Positions 54,204 to 63,757 are shown, counted from the stretch's first letter. The stretch: 64,000 nt of DNA from Achromobacter xylosoxidans (GCF_002192695.1 NZ_MTLG01000074.1:1-64000); one strand, 5' to 3'. Program-made: numbers and translations. Notes: generated by a model not told the origin, from the sequence alone.

Positions 54204-55577
54204 ATGCCCCAGCCGCCCTCCCTCTCCCTGCTCGCCGCCATCCTGCGCCGCACCGCCCGGCGCTATCGCGTGCCGGCCATTTCACAGATACCTACCGAGG
54301 GCGCCATGCCCGCGACCGCGCTGGCCATCGCCATCGAACAGGCGCGCCAGTCGCTCGAAGCCGGCGCCGCGCCGCCGACCGCGGTCAAACAGGCCTTTCT
54401 CGACGCGCTAGCACGCCTGATCCGCGACGCCTTGCGCGAGTCCGACGGCGATCCCGTGTTCCAGGCGATGCTGCTGCGGCACCGCCTGCCGCTCGTGCGC
54501 GAATATGCCTCCCTGGCCGCGCGCGCCGCCCAGGACCGCCGCGAGATCATCGCCGCCGCCAACGCCATCGCCCATCCCGCAAAGCTTGAACGCATGGCCG
54601 CAGGCCCCGCACGCGACGCGATGGCCGCCTTGCAAGCGGCGGCGGCTTCCGAGTCCTGGACGGCGCTGCCCGAAGCCGCGCGCCAGCTTCTCGGTTTGTC
54701 CGCTGACGCCCAGCCGGCCTCCGCCGCTCTCGACCGTCTGCTCGCCAGCCCCGCGCTGGATCATCTGCAACGCCTGGACGTCCTGACCGCCGACAGCGAC
54801 GTGCGCCGCTACCGCGCCTTGTGGGAACAGCAAGGCCCGCGCCCGGGCAGCGCCACCGCCCTGGCCGAAGGCAACGCCTCGCGGTTGCGCGGCGACGCCG
54901 TCGAGGCGCAGGCGCTGCAGGCGCTCCAGGCCCTGGCGCACCGTCTCAATGACGCCGATGGCAGCCAGGCCTACCAGGCCGTGTCGTCCATGCGCGTACC
55001 GCCTTCGATGCCCGCCAACGCCGACCGCGCCAAGACCGAGTGGGATGCCGCGCTGCTACGCCGGGCCGAAGGCGATGGCGGGCCGCCGGCCTGGGATCTG
55101 TGCCTGCTGCTCGAAGCCAAGGCCTCGGCCGACGCAGCCGCCACCGACTTCCCGCGGCTGTTGCGCGGGCTGCGCCTGCTGGCGCAGGCCGATCCCCAGA
55201 CCGACTACGCCTTCAGTACACGCCAGGGGCAGTTCCCCCTGCGCGGCGCGACGCTGCGCGCGTTGCCCGCCGAAGGCCCGCGGCTCGATACCACCGTGCT
55301 CTATATCTGCGACGGCCCGGCCGACGCGATCCCGCGCCTGCTCAGCGCCGCCAGCCGCATGCAGCTGCTGTCCGCGCCGCCCAGCCTGGAATACGCCGGC
55401 CTGCTGACGCAGGGCCTGGCCCCAGCCCCCGATACCTTGGACCCCGTCTGGCAACAGCTGCTGCAATCGGCCCAATGGGCCGGCGTGCTGCAGCAGTACC
55501 CGACGCTATGCGAGGCGCGCGAACTGATGGCGCACCCGGATGACCTGATGGCCGCGATCGAAGGCGCCGCACGCTGA
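54204..55577 (+). CDS. Unrecognised protein with PD-(D/E)XK nuclease-like residues
   Basis: 457 aa, no signal peptide or membrane segment, Ala-rich helical N-terminal half. In the C-terminal half, Glu 234 (RGDAVEAQALQAL), Asp 281 (TEWDAALLRR) and Glu 304-x-Lys 306 (WDLCLLLEAKAS) have the order and setting of a PD-(D/E)XK restriction-type nuclease core. Start at 54204 has GGGG upstream; ATG 54306 is a shorter alternative. Not clearly linked to either neighbour; converges with the rhodanese gene, 25 bases apart. Confidence 0.8.
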   Translation: MPQPPSLSLLAAILRRTARRYRVPAISQIPTEGAMPATALAIAIEQARQSLEAGAAPPTAVKQAFLDALARLIRDALRESDGDPVFQAMLLRHRLPLVREYASLAARAAQDRREIIAAANAIAHPAKLERMAAGPARDAMAALQAAAASESWTALPEAARQLLGLSADAQPASAALDRLLASPALDHLQRLDVLTADSDVRRYRALWEQQGPRPGSATALAEGNASRLRGDAVEAQALQALQALAHRLNDADGSQAYQAVSSMRVPPSMPANADRAKTEWDAALLRRAEGDGGPPAWDLCLLLEAKASADAAATDFPRLLRGLRLLAQADPQTDYAFSTRQGQFPLRGATLRALPAEGPRLDTTVLYICDGPADAIPRLLSAASRMQLLSAPPSLEYAGLLTQGLAPAPDTLDPVWQQLLQSAQWAGVLQQYPTLCEARELMAHPDDLMAAIEGAAR

Positions 55578-55602
55578 AGCCTGCGCCCGCTGGCCGATCC
55601 GC

Positions 55603-57747
55603 TCACTCCCGCGCGATCAACCGGAAATCCTGGCTGCCTTCGCGCTCCAGCTGCGCCACCAGCCCCAGTTCCCAGTCCAGATAGTCCCGGAAGCCCTGAT
55701 CCCGCGCAGCCAGGTCGTCCAACAGATAGGGGCTGATGCTCTGGTCGTCGTCCGCGGTCAGCACGCCTTGCGCGCCGCGCGCCAGTTCCAGGCCCTGTTC
55801 CTTCCAGGCGCGGGTGCCGCCCAGCAGGTAGCGCACCGGCCGCTGGCTGCGCCACGCCAGCTCGGCCGCCACGACGCTTGCCAGCACGCCGTCGGCGGAG
55901 GTCAGCACGATCGTCCGGTCCCGGTCTTCGGGCAGGAACTCGGCCAGGCGATCGGGCGCGGTGTAACGGGAGCCCGGCACGTGGCCGCGCTCGTATGCAA
56001 CCCGGGAATCCACGTCGAACAGCACGGCTTCGCCGCGCTCCAGCGCGGTCCGCAATGCATCCGGCCGCAGCGCGGGCGCATCCGGGCGGTGGCGCAGCAC
56101 GCGCCGCGGCTCCGGCCCACCCTGCAACGCAGCCGATGCCACGGGCCGGTACAGATAGACCTCGACCGCGCCCAGCTGGGCCAGCCAGGCGCCGGTGGTC
56201 AGGGCACGCACGCCGTCCCAATCCGCCAGCACCACGCGGGCGCGGCGCGTGGCCAGGTACTCGTCCGTGGCCTGCACCAGTTGGCCGCCGGGGGCCCAGC
56301 GCCAGCCCTCCAGATGGCCAGTCTCGTATTCCTCGCGGGTGCGGACATCGAACTTGTAGAGCGTGCGCACGCCCTGTTCCGCCTCGAAAGCCTGCAAGGC
56401 GGCGGTATCGATATGCGCGATGCCCGCGCGGCGCGCCACATCGGCCGCCTGCTGGCGGGCCGCGCTCAATGCCTGGCCTTCGGGTTCGGGCAGCGCGGCA
56501 TGCCTGCCATAGGCCAATTCGCGGCCCGACAACAGCCATTCCATGGTGCCGTTGTGCAGCGACGCGACACGGTTGGGTATGCCGGCGTCGATCAGCGTCT
56601 GCGCGCCGACGATGCTGCGGGTGCGTCCCGCACAGTTCACCACCACAAAGGTCGCCGGGTCCGGCGCCAGCTCTCGGATGCGATAGACCAGTTCCGCACC
56701 CGGCAGGCTGTGCGCGAAGGGCAGCGTGAAATTGTGGAATTCCTCGGGCGTGCGGCTGTCCACCACCACGATGTCGTCGCCGCGCGCCACGCGCTCATCC
56801 AGTTCGTCCACGTCGATCCAGGGCGTGCGCTTTTCGTGCTCGATGACTTCGCCGAAGGCCTTGCTGGGCACGTTGGTGCCGGAGAATACCTCGCGCCCTT
56901 CCCGCTCCCACGCGTCCGTCCCGCCCGCCAACACCGAAATGTTGGTCCAGCCCAGACGCGCCAGCTTGGCCGCCGCCAGGTGCGCCAGCGTCTCGTCGTC
57001 ATCCACCAGCACGATGCGTGCGTCGCGGCGCGGCGCCAGCCTGTCGATCAGCAGTTCCAGGCGCCACAAGGGCGCGGGCACGGCGTGCAGCAGATGGCGG
57101 CGCGCGTGGCGACCAGCCTCGCGCACGTCGAGCAAGGCGATCTCGCCCGAGCCGCGCAGTTCATCCTGCAGCGCCTGCGCGGAGATGCGCGCATGGTAGA
57201 TCGCCGCAGGCGGCGAGAATGTGCGGTAGGTGCCGCCCGCCGTGCTTTCGAACACCACGCGGCCATGCAGGCGGTCCAGCGCCAATCCATAGAAATGCAG
57301 GTGCGCGCCCGGCTCGTCGTCCACCAGTTCGATGGTGTGCACGTCCGCCGGACCCAGCACGATGGAGCTGCCCGGCTGCACATCCACGCGCTGGACATGG
57401 GTCAGCACGTCGCGCAAGGGATCGACGCTGCGTTCGCGCGCATAGACCTCGTTGCGCTCATTGCCTTGCACGCCGGCGATGATGGCCCAGGTCGTGTGGT
57501 CATGCGGCGGCTGGGCCTTGCCCGGCTCGCCCAGCGACAGGTACAAGGCATGGCCGCCATCCAGGTCCTCTGCCAGCCGGTAGATGGCGGTCGGCCTGCC
57601 CGGCACCACCGCGAACGCTTCCGCCGGGAACAGCTCGCGGCGGCGTCCCAGCGCTTCCAGCAGCGTCGCCACTTCGGCCAATTGTTCGCGCGTGGCGCTG
57701 GCGCCGTCGGGCGCCAGCCGCCGCGCCTGGGCGATGAACTCGCGCAC
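55603..57747 (-). CDS. Thiol-dioxygenase-like cupin fused to four rhodanese domains
   Basis: 714 aa. Residues 1-185 form a cysteine-dioxygenase-like cupin with iron ligands in PPHDHTTWAIIAGVQGNERN (His 82, His 84) and a third in DVHTIEL (His 137). Four rhodanese domains follow (about 187-290, 308-412, 444-540, 560-660). Only the second keeps the catalytic Cys loop, C372-AGRTR; the others have Asp or Ser/Ala there. Likely role: oxidation of a thiol plus sulfane-sulfur transfer. GTG start. Next to a CysB-like regulator. Confidence 0.88.
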   Translation of the reverse strand: MREFIAQARRLAPDGASATREQLAEVATLLEALGRRRELFPAEAFAVVPGRPTAIYRLAEDLDGGHALYLSLGEPGKAQPPHDHTTWAIIAGVQGNERNEVYARERSVDPLRDVLTHVQRVDVQPGSSIVLGPADVHTIELVDDEPGAHLHFYGLALDRLHGRVVFESTAGGTYRTFSPPAAIYHARISAQALQDELRGSGEIALLDVREAGRHARRHLLHAVPAPLWRLELLIDRLAPRRDARIVLVDDDETLAHLAAAKLARLGWTNISVLAGGTDAWEREGREVFSGTNVPSKAFGEVIEHEKRTPWIDVDELDERVARGDDIVVVDSRTPEEFHNFTLPFAHSLPGAELVYRIRELAPDPATFVVVNCAGRTRSIVGAQTLIDAGIPNRVASLHNGTMEWLLSGRELAYGRHAALPEPEGQALSAARQQAADVARRAGIAHIDTAALQAFEAEQGVRTLYKFDVRTREEYETGHLEGWRWAPGGQLVQATDEYLATRRARVVLADWDGVRALTTGAWLAQLGAVEVYLYRPVASAALQGGPEPRRVLRHRPDAPALRPDALRTALERGEAVLFDVDSRVAYERGHVPGSRYTAPDRLAEFLPEDRDRTIVLTSADGVLASVVAAELAWRSQRPVRYLLGGTRAWKEQGLELARGAQGVLTADDDQSISPYLLDDLAARDQGFRDYLDWELGLVAQLEREGSQDFRLIARE

Positions 57748-57829
57748 GGCCTGTGCGCGGCGCCGCGGCGGGAACGAAGGGATGCAACTAAGGATATGCG
57801 CAGGACGACGACTCGGCCAGCCTCCTGCC

Positions 57830-58759
57830 TCAACCTTCGCCCTTGAGTTCGCGTTCGACGATCTCGCGCGTCAAGGTCGGCACGAACATCTCGACGAAAT
57901 GGAAGGCGTAGCCGCGCAGCCATGCGCCGCGCCGTATCGCCAGCCGCGTCAGGTTGATTTCGAACAAATGGCGGGCGTCGATGGCGCACAGGCGCGTGTC
58001 GCGTTCGGCGTCCCAGGCCACCGAGGCCACGATGCCCAGGCCCAGCCCCAGCTCCACATAGGTCTTGATCACGTCCGCGTCCATCGCCGTCATGACGATG
58101 TCGGGCGTGATGCCGGCCCGCGCGAAGGCCTCGTCGATATGCGCCCGGCCCGTGTAGCCGCGCCCATAGGTGATGATGGGATGACGCGACAGCTGCGACA
58201 GCGTCACCCCGTCCTGCTGCCGCTCCAGCGGATGTCCGCGAGGCACGATGATGCTGTGGCTCCAGCGGTAGCAAGGCAGGTTGATGAGGCCCGGATAGTC
58301 GGCCACCGCTTCCGTCGCCACGCCGATGTCGGCCTCGCCTTCCAGCAGCATCTCCGAAACCTGCCTGGGCGAGCCTTGATGCAGATGCAGCACTACGTCG
58401 GGATAGCGTTCGCGGAACTCCTTGATGACGGGCGGCAAGGCGTAGCGCGCCTGTGAATGAGTGGCCGCAATGGAGAGCACGCCCGTCCGGCTGTCCGCGT
58501 ACTCCGCGCCCGCGTGACGGATGTTGTCCGCGCATTGCAGTATCTGCTCCACCAGGGGCAGGATCAGTTCGCCGGGCGGGGTCAGGCCGATGAGCCGCTT
58601 GCCCGAGCGCACGAAGATATCCACGCCCACCTCTTCCTCGAGTTCGCGGATCTGCCGGCTGACGCCGGGCTGCGAGGTATGCAGGCTCTCGGACACGTCG
58701 GTCAGGTTGAAGTCCTGCCGCACGGCTTCGCGCACGGAGCGCAATTGCTGGAAGTTCAT
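57830..58759 (-). CDS. CysB/Cbl-family LysR regulator
   Basis: 309 aa: MNFQQLRSVREAVRQDFNLT, SLHTSQPGVSRQIRELEEEV and FVRSGKRLIGLTPPGE are characteristic of CysB-type proteins, which regulate sulfur assimilation and sense N-acetylserine or sulfate. Effector domain contains THSQARYALPPVIKEFRERY. Located between the VOC gene and the rhodanese fusion on the same strand. Confidence 0.93.
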   Translation of the reverse strand: MNFQQLRSVREAVRQDFNLTDVSESLHTSQPGVSRQIRELEEEVGVDIFVRSGKRLIGLTPPGELILPLVEQILQCADNIRHAGAEYADSRTGVLSIAATHSQARYALPPVIKEFRERYPDVVLHLHQGSPRQVSEMLLEGEADIGVATEAVADYPGLINLPCYRWSHSIIVPRGHPLERQQDGVTLSQLSRHPIITYGRGYTGRAHIDEAFARAGITPDIVMTAMDADVIKTYVELGLGLGIVASVAWDAERDTRLCAIDARHLFEINLTRLAIRRGAWLRGYAFHFVEMFVPTLTREIVERELKGEG

Positions 58760-58767
58760 CGCGCGCC

Positions 58768-59118
58768 TCAGCCCAGGAATGCCAGCTGATTGCCGGACGG
58801 ATCTTTCACGTACATCACGCGCGGCTCGGCGTCGGGCAAGGAACAGACCGGATGGTGTCCCGCCAGGCGCAGCCGTGCCAGGATGTCGTCATAGGCGCCG
58901 GTCTTGAGGGCCAGGTAGTCGGGCTTCACTTCCCGGCTGACTTCCTCCACGGGAGACAGCGACAAGGTCGCCTCACCCAGCGCGAACAGCAGCCGCTGGC
59001 CGCCAGCCCCGGCCATTTCGTCCAGGCCGATGATGTGACTATAGAACTCGCGTACCGCTTCCTGCCGCTGCACAAGAAATGGAAGCTGTACCGATCCGAT
59101 GGAAAGAATAGTGGACAT
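58768..59118 (-). CDS. VOC-family (glyoxalase-like) protein
   Basis: 116-aa single-module VOC protein: VQLPFLVQRQEAVREFYSHI, YLALKTGAYDDILARLRLAG and YVKDPSGNQLAFLG. The last segment is the common VOC C-terminal strand with Asn in place of the usual metal-binding Glu/His, and the first strand lacks a His, so metal binding is doubtful. Ends 8 bases before the CysB-like gene. Confidence 0.85.
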   Translation of the reverse strand: MSTILSIGSVQLPFLVQRQEAVREFYSHIIGLDEMAGAGGQRLLFALGEATLSLSPVEEVSREVKPDYLALKTGAYDDILARLRLAGHHPVCSLPDAEPRVMYVKDPSGNQLAFLG

Positions 59119-59240
59119 GCCCTGCCGCCTATCATGGAACAGGGCAAATTCTAGTGGTCGCGGGTACTGGCGGACAAAGAGGTAAACGTTGCTTCTACAT
59201 AGCCGGAAACCCTAAAGAAAACCGCTTATTTGCATATGCA

Positions 59241-60455
59241 TCAGGCGCTGCGCCGCAGCGCCTCGCGCGTGGCCCCAAAGGCGCGCTCCAGGTCGCCTAT
59301 CAGGTCCAACGGGCTTTCCAGGCCGATGTGCAGGCGCACCACCGATTGCGCCTCGGGGCCGTCCCGCCACAGACTGTGCTCGGCCAGGCGCTCGGGCGCG
59401 GCCTCCAACGCCAGGCTCTCGTAACCGCCCCAGGACGCGCCGATGGAGAAATAGCGCAAGGCATCGATGAAGCGCGCGGCGGCGGCTGCATCGGAGTGGC
59501 GGAAAGCGAACGACACCAGGCCGCTGGCGCCGCTGAAATCCCGCCGCCACAGCGCATGGCCGGGGTCCTGCGCCAACGCGGGGTAATAGACTTTGGCGAC
59601 GTCCTCATGCCGCGCCAGGTACTCGGCCACGGCCAGCGCGTTTTCATGATGGCGCGCCAATCGTACGTCCAGCGTACGCAGGCCGCGCAAGGTCAGGTAG
59701 GCGTCGTCCGCGCCCACCGACAGGCCCAGGGCGTCATGGGTCGCGCCCAGCTGCCTGGCCAGCTCAGGACTGTCCACGGTGACCACGCCCATCATCACGT
59801 CGGAATGCCCTGCCAGATACTTGGTGGCTGCCTGGATGGAAATGTGCGCGCCCAGCGCCAGCGGCTGATAGTACAGGCCGCCGCTCCAGGTATTGTCCGC
59901 CGCCACCAGCACGCCATGCCGCCGCGCCACCGCGGCAAGCGCCGGCAGGTCCTGCACCTCGTACAGGAGCGAGCTGGGCGATTCCAGGTACAGCAGCCGC
60001 GTGTTCGGACGGATCAGCGGCTCCAGGTCGTCGCGCGCGACAGAAAAATACTCCACCTCGATTCCGTAACGCTGCAACAGCGCGCGGTCCACCTTGCGCA
60101 CCGGCGAATAGACGCTGTCAGCCACCAAGGCGTGCTCGCCCGGCGCCAGGGTCGCCAGCAGCGTCAGCACAATGGCCGAGAGGCCCGACGGCGCCAGCAC
60201 GGTGCGATGGCCGCCCTCCAGCGACGCCACCGCCTCTTCCAGCGCCTGATGGGTGTCCAGACCATGGCGGCCATAGGTCGCCACGCGCTCGCCCGCCGCG
60301 CGCTGCCGGCCCAGGGCCGCCTGCGCGGCGGTGTCGGCAAAGCGCACGGTGCTGGTGCGCACCACCGGTACGTTCACCGGACCGGAACCCTGCTTCAAGC
60401 TGGGCGATCCGGCATGCACCAACCGGGTCTGGACGCGGGCATCTGCCAGGCTCAT
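59241..60455 (-). CDS. Cys/Met-metabolism PLP enzyme (cystathionine beta-lyase-like)
   Basis: 404-aa PLP enzyme of the cystathionine gamma-synthase/beta-lyase family. PLP Lys 212 in QAATKYLAGHSDVMMG, Asp 187 in VAADNTW, substrate loop YGRHGLDTHQALEEAVASLE. The DNTW and YGR-x-G-x-x-T patterns favour MetC/beta-lyase. ATG 60455 has ACGAGG upstream; the frame is open for 22 further codons. Follows the ABC ATPase gene by 62 bases, so it probably cleaves the imported sulfur amino acid. Confidence 0.9.
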   Translation of the reverse strand: MSLADARVQTRLVHAGSPSLKQGSGPVNVPVVRTSTVRFADTAAQAALGRQRAAGERVATYGRHGLDTHQALEEAVASLEGGHRTVLAPSGLSAIVLTLLATLAPGEHALVADSVYSPVRKVDRALLQRYGIEVEYFSVARDDLEPLIRPNTRLLYLESPSSLLYEVQDLPALAAVARRHGVLVAADNTWSGGLYYQPLALGAHISIQAATKYLAGHSDVMMGVVTVDSPELARQLGATHDALGLSVGADDAYLTLRGLRTLDVRLARHHENALAVAEYLARHEDVAKVYYPALAQDPGHALWRRDFSGASGLVSFAFRHSDAAAAARFIDALRYFSIGASWGGYESLALEAAPERLAEHSLWRDGPEAQSVVRLHIGLESPLDLIGDLERAFGATREALRRSA

Positions 60456-60517
60456 GCGGGCACCTCGTTGCGGTCGGGAATCAGGGATACGACAGTCATG
60501 CACAACTCCATCAAGGT

Positions 60518-61384
60518 TCACACCGCCAAGCGCAGCGGGTCGAAATTCAGGTAGCTCTCCATGGGATCAGGCACGCGCTCTCGCAGCGGCGCCGCGCCGA
60601 CCGCGCGTTGCAGGAAGGCGCGCGTGCGCTCGCTGGCCGGCGCTCCGAACAGGCGCGCCGGCGGCCCCGATTCGACAATGCGGCCGGCCTCGGTGAAATA
60701 CACGACGTCGCTGACCTCTTCGGCAAAACGCATTTCGTGGGTCACCAGCACGCAGGTCAGGCCGTCCTCCACCAGTTCGCGGATCACCGTCAGTACTTCT
60801 CCGACCATCTCCGGATCCAGCGCGGAAGTCACTTCATCGAACAGGATCAGCTCCGGCTGCAAGGCCAACGCACGCGCGATCGCCACGCGCTGCTGCTGGC
60901 CGCCGGACAGCTCGCCGGGATAGGCGTCCTGCTTGTGCTCCATCCGCACCTGTGCCAACAGCTCGCGCGCCCGCGCCTCGGCCTGCGCCCGCGGCACGCC
61001 GCCCACCTTGATGGGGGAGATCGTCAGGTTCTCCAGCACACTCAGGTGCGGGAACAGGTTGTACTGCTGGAACACGAAGCCCACGCGCTTGCGCAGGCCG
61101 ATCAGCTCGGCCTCCGTCTTCAAGGCGTCGACGCGCACGCCGCCGACCTGGATGCGGCCGCGCTGCGGGCGCAGCAGCCCGGCAATGCAGCGCAGGATGG
61201 TGGACTTGCCCGACCCCGAGGGCCCGATGATCGACACCGCCTGCCCCTGCTGGATCTCGACGTCGATGCCCTTGAGCACCTCCGCCTGGCCGAAAGCCAG
61301 ATGCACATCCCGCAGACTGACCAGCGGCTGCGTAGCCCCGTCCTTGACGACGGCCGCGCGCGCCTCGAATTCAATGATGCTCAT
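60518..61384 (-). CDS. Amino-acid-type ABC ATPase
   Basis: 288 aa: Walker [25 protein letters not shown], signature [16 protein letters not shown], Walker B LILFDEVTSALDPE (V in place of the usual P), and THEMRFAEEVSDVV. It has a C-terminal extension of about 30 residues beyond the usual GlnQ length. Overlaps the permease stop by 14 bases. Confidence 0.93.
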   Translation of the reverse strand: MSIIEFEARAAVVKDGATQPLVSLRDVHLAFGQAEVLKGIDVEIQQGQAVSIIGPSGSGKSTILRCIAGLLRPQRGRIQVGGVRVDALKTEAELIGLRKRVGFVFQQYNLFPHLSVLENLTISPIKVGGVPRAQAEARARELLAQVRMEHKQDAYPGELSGGQQQRVAIARALALQPELILFDEVTSALDPEMVGEVLTVIRELVEDGLTCVLVTHEMRFAEEVSDVVYFTEAGRIVESGPPARLFGAPASERTRAFLQRAVGAAPLRERVPDPMESYLNFDPLRLAV

Positions 61385-62180
61385 GGCGTTTTTCCAGATA
61401 CCGCGTCCAGCGCGCGATGGGGTAGCAATAGGCGAAGAAAAGCGCCAATAGCGCGAAGTAGACCAATATGGTGAAGTCGGTGCGCGACACGGTATTGCTG
61501 GCCACCGTGGCTGCGTCGACCAGATCGTGCACGCCCACCAGCGAGGCCAGCGAGGTGCTCATGGTGATGCTGGCGTACAGGTTCATCCACGACGGCAGCA
61601 TCCGCCGCAGGCACTGCGGCAACACGATCATGCGGAATATCTGCGCGCGCCGGAACGCCAGCGATTGCGCGGCCTCCCATTGCGCGCTGGGTATGGACTG
61701 GATCGCGCCCCGGAAGATCTCCGCCACGTTGGCGCTGGCCGGCAGGCCCAGCCCGATGACGACCTTGATCCAGTCCGGAAACGGCAGGTTCCATCCCCCC
61801 AGCCTCAGCTCGAAGGGAAATACATAGGTGGTGAAGTACACCAGCACCAGGATGGGCGCATTGCGGAACAGCAGCACGTAGGCGCGCGTCAGGCGGCGCA
61901 GCAGCAGCGACGGCGACAGCGACAGCGCGCCCACCACCAGCCCGGCCAGCGTGCCCAGCGCCATGGCCAGCACGCTGATCTGGATGTTCATCGCCAAGCC
62001 GCGCAGCAAGGCGGGCGACCAATGCCACAGCGCCTGCACGGCGGCGGGCGCCGAGCCGGTAGCCGCCCACGCCAGGTTCAGCGCCGCCAGCGCCAGCAGC
62101 ACCGCGAGCCAGGGATCGCGCAAGGCCGACGGCAGCCGCCGCCCTGCGGCCTGCGCGCCCAGGACCAGGTCATTGGCCAT
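61371..62180 (-). CDS. Amino-acid-type ABC permease, subunit 2
   Basis: 269 aa; N-terminal helix, then YVLLFRNAPILVLVYFTTYV and EAA loop EIFRGAIQSIPSAQWEAAQS-LAF. Overlaps the upstream permease by 11 bases. Confidence 0.93.
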   Translation of the reverse strand: MANDLVLGAQAAGRRLPSALRDPWLAVLLALAALNLAWAATGSAPAAVQALWHWSPALLRGLAMNIQISVLAMALGTLAGLVVGALSLSPSLLLRRLTRAYVLLFRNAPILVLVYFTTYVFPFELRLGGWNLPFPDWIKVVIGLGLPASANVAEIFRGAIQSIPSAQWEAAQSLAFRRAQIFRMIVLPQCLRRMLPSWMNLYASITMSTSLASLVGVHDLVDAATVASNTVSRTDFTILVYFALLALFFAYCYPIARWTRYLEKRHEHH

Positions 62181-62907
62181 AGCCAGGCATCCTCAAACGT
62201 TCTTCCAGCCATCTCCCGCCCAGGCCGACCAACCAGGTCAGCAGGCCGAAGTACAGCAGGATCAGCAGCAACAGCTCCAGCACGTTGTCGCGGTACGACC
62301 AGATCATGATGGATTCATAGGTCACGTCGCCCACCGCGATCGCCGAGGCGATGGCGGTCATCTTCACCAGGTCCACCAGGTTGTTGACCAGCGCTGGCAA
62401 GGCAAAGCGCAGCGCCAGCGGCAATTGCACCTGGGTCAGTATCTGGCGCCGCGAAAACGCCAGCGAGCGCGCCGCCTCCATCGTCACCGCGGGCACCGCT
62501 TCGATACCCGCGCGCAGGGCCTCGGCATGGAACACGCCCTTGTGCAGGGCCACCACGATCACCACCCAGGCGAACGGCGCTATCGGACTGCCGCCGCCCA
62601 GCTTTTGCGTGATCAGCATGTTCAGCACCAGGAAGGCGCAATACAGCTGCACCAGCGTGGGCGTGTTGCGCGTGACTTCCACAAACGCCTGCAGCGGCCG
62701 GGCCAGCCAGGCGCGGCCGCTGGTCAGGCCCGCCGCGACCAGGACGCCGAACAACAGGCTTGCTGGTATGGTCCACGCGCACAGCTGCAGCGTGACCAGC
62801 AGCCCGCGGCCGAACGCGGACAGCTCGCCCGCGTCCAGCACAAAGCTGTAGTTCAGGCCCAGCGGCTTGAAGAAGCCGACCCAGGCTTGCAGTGCCGATT
62901 CGAACAT
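62170..62907 (-). CDS. Amino-acid-type ABC permease, subunit 1
   Basis: 245 aa, with FVEVTRNTPTLVQLYCAFLV and EAA-like loop EALRAGIEAVPAVTMEAARS-LAF. It begins 13 bases after the binding-protein stop and ends inside the next permease gene. Together with that gene it builds a heterodimeric channel. Confidence 0.93.
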   Translation of the reverse strand: MFESALQAWVGFFKPLGLNYSFVLDAGELSAFGRGLLVTLQLCAWTIPASLLFGVLVAAGLTSGRAWLARPLQAFVEVTRNTPTLVQLYCAFLVLNMLITQKLGGGSPIAPFAWVVIVVALHKGVFHAEALRAGIEAVPAVTMEAARSLAFSRRQILTQVQLPLALRFALPALVNNLVDLVKMTAIASAIAVGDVTYESIMIWSYRDNVLELLLLILLYFGLLTWLVGLGGRWLEERLRMPGYGQ

Positions 62908-62920
62908 GCCCCGGCCCGCC

Positions 62921-63757
62921 TCAGCTTCCCTGCTTGTACTTCGCGTGCAGTTCCTGCAGCAGTGGTTGCGGCGGCGCGATGCCCAGGCGCGTTTCCGTGG
63001 CGATCAGCCAGCCCGTGCGGTGCCAGTCCTGCACCACCTTGTCGACGGCGGCGATGGTGTCGGCCTCGCCCTTGCGGGCCCAGACCACCGAATTGGCCGG
63101 CAGCACCTCGGTGGCGATGGGCGCGTGGTAGTCCTTCCACTCCGGGTTGCTGCGCAGCAGCGGCTGGATCAAGGTCGAATCGTGCACCGCCGCGACACAC
63201 TGGCCGCCGCGCAACGCCAGCAGCGAATCCGACGAGCTCTTGAACCCCTTGACCACCGCGCCATAGTCGGCCGACAGCGGCCGCGCGAAGCTGCTGCCCT
63301 GCGATACGCACACCGGCTTGCCGCGCAGGTCTTCCCACTTGGCGATGCCGCTGGTCTTCAGGGTGGCGGCCGTGCCGCCCACGCGGAAGAACGGCGTGGG
63401 CGCATAGCCCAGGATCTCGGCGCGTTCGGGATTCAGTTCCATGGACGCGATCAGCAGGTCGACCTTGCCGGAGATCAGGAACTGCGTGCGCGTTGCCGTC
63501 TGCACCTGCACCAGTTCCGCCTTTACGCCCAGGCCCTTGGCCAGCTCGCGCGCCAGCTCCGGGTTCCAGCCCACCAGTTGCTGCGTGGCGGGATCCAGCG
63601 AACCGAACACCCCGCCATTGGCCAGCACGCCTATGGTGATGGTGCCGCGTTCCTTGACCTTGTCCAGCGTGGCGTCGGCCTGCGCCGCGCCGGCGGCCAA
63701 AGCCAGCGCCAGGGTGATTGCGATGCGGGCGCCGCCCGGAGTCTTGCGAGTTGCCAT
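62921..63757 (-). CDS. Amino-acid-type ABC binding protein
   Basis: 278-aa family 3 periplasmic binding protein; start MATRKTPGGARIAITLALAL with cleavage near AAQA-DAT. It shows TITIGVLANGGVFGSLDPAT and VDLLIASMELNPERAEILGY. ATG 63757; the frame is open for 28 more codons without a plausible signal. First gene of the four-gene importer followed by the PLP lyase; a sulfur-containing amino acid is the inferred ligand. Confidence 0.92.
   Translation of the reverse strand: MATRKTPGGARIAITLALALAAGAAQADATLDKVKERGTITIGVLANGGVFGSLDPATQQLVGWNPELARELAKGLGVKAELVQVQTATRTQFLISGKVDLLIASMELNPERAEILGYAPTPFFRVGGTAATLKTSGIAKWEDLRGKPVCVSQGSSFARPLSADYGAVVKGFKSSSDSLLALRGGQCVAAVHDSTLIQPLLRSNPEWKDYHAPIATEVLPANSVVWARKGEADTIAAVDKVVQDWHRTGWLIATETRLGIAPPQPLLQELHAKYKQGS

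Noticed and set aside
55768..57846. 692-aa plus-strand frame opposite the rhodanese fusion
   Set aside because: Antisense shadow; the domains are clear on the minus strand.
59231..59240. Palindrome TGCATATGCA just after the PLP lyase gene
   Set aside because: Ten-base palindrome with no loop or promoter context; expected by chance.
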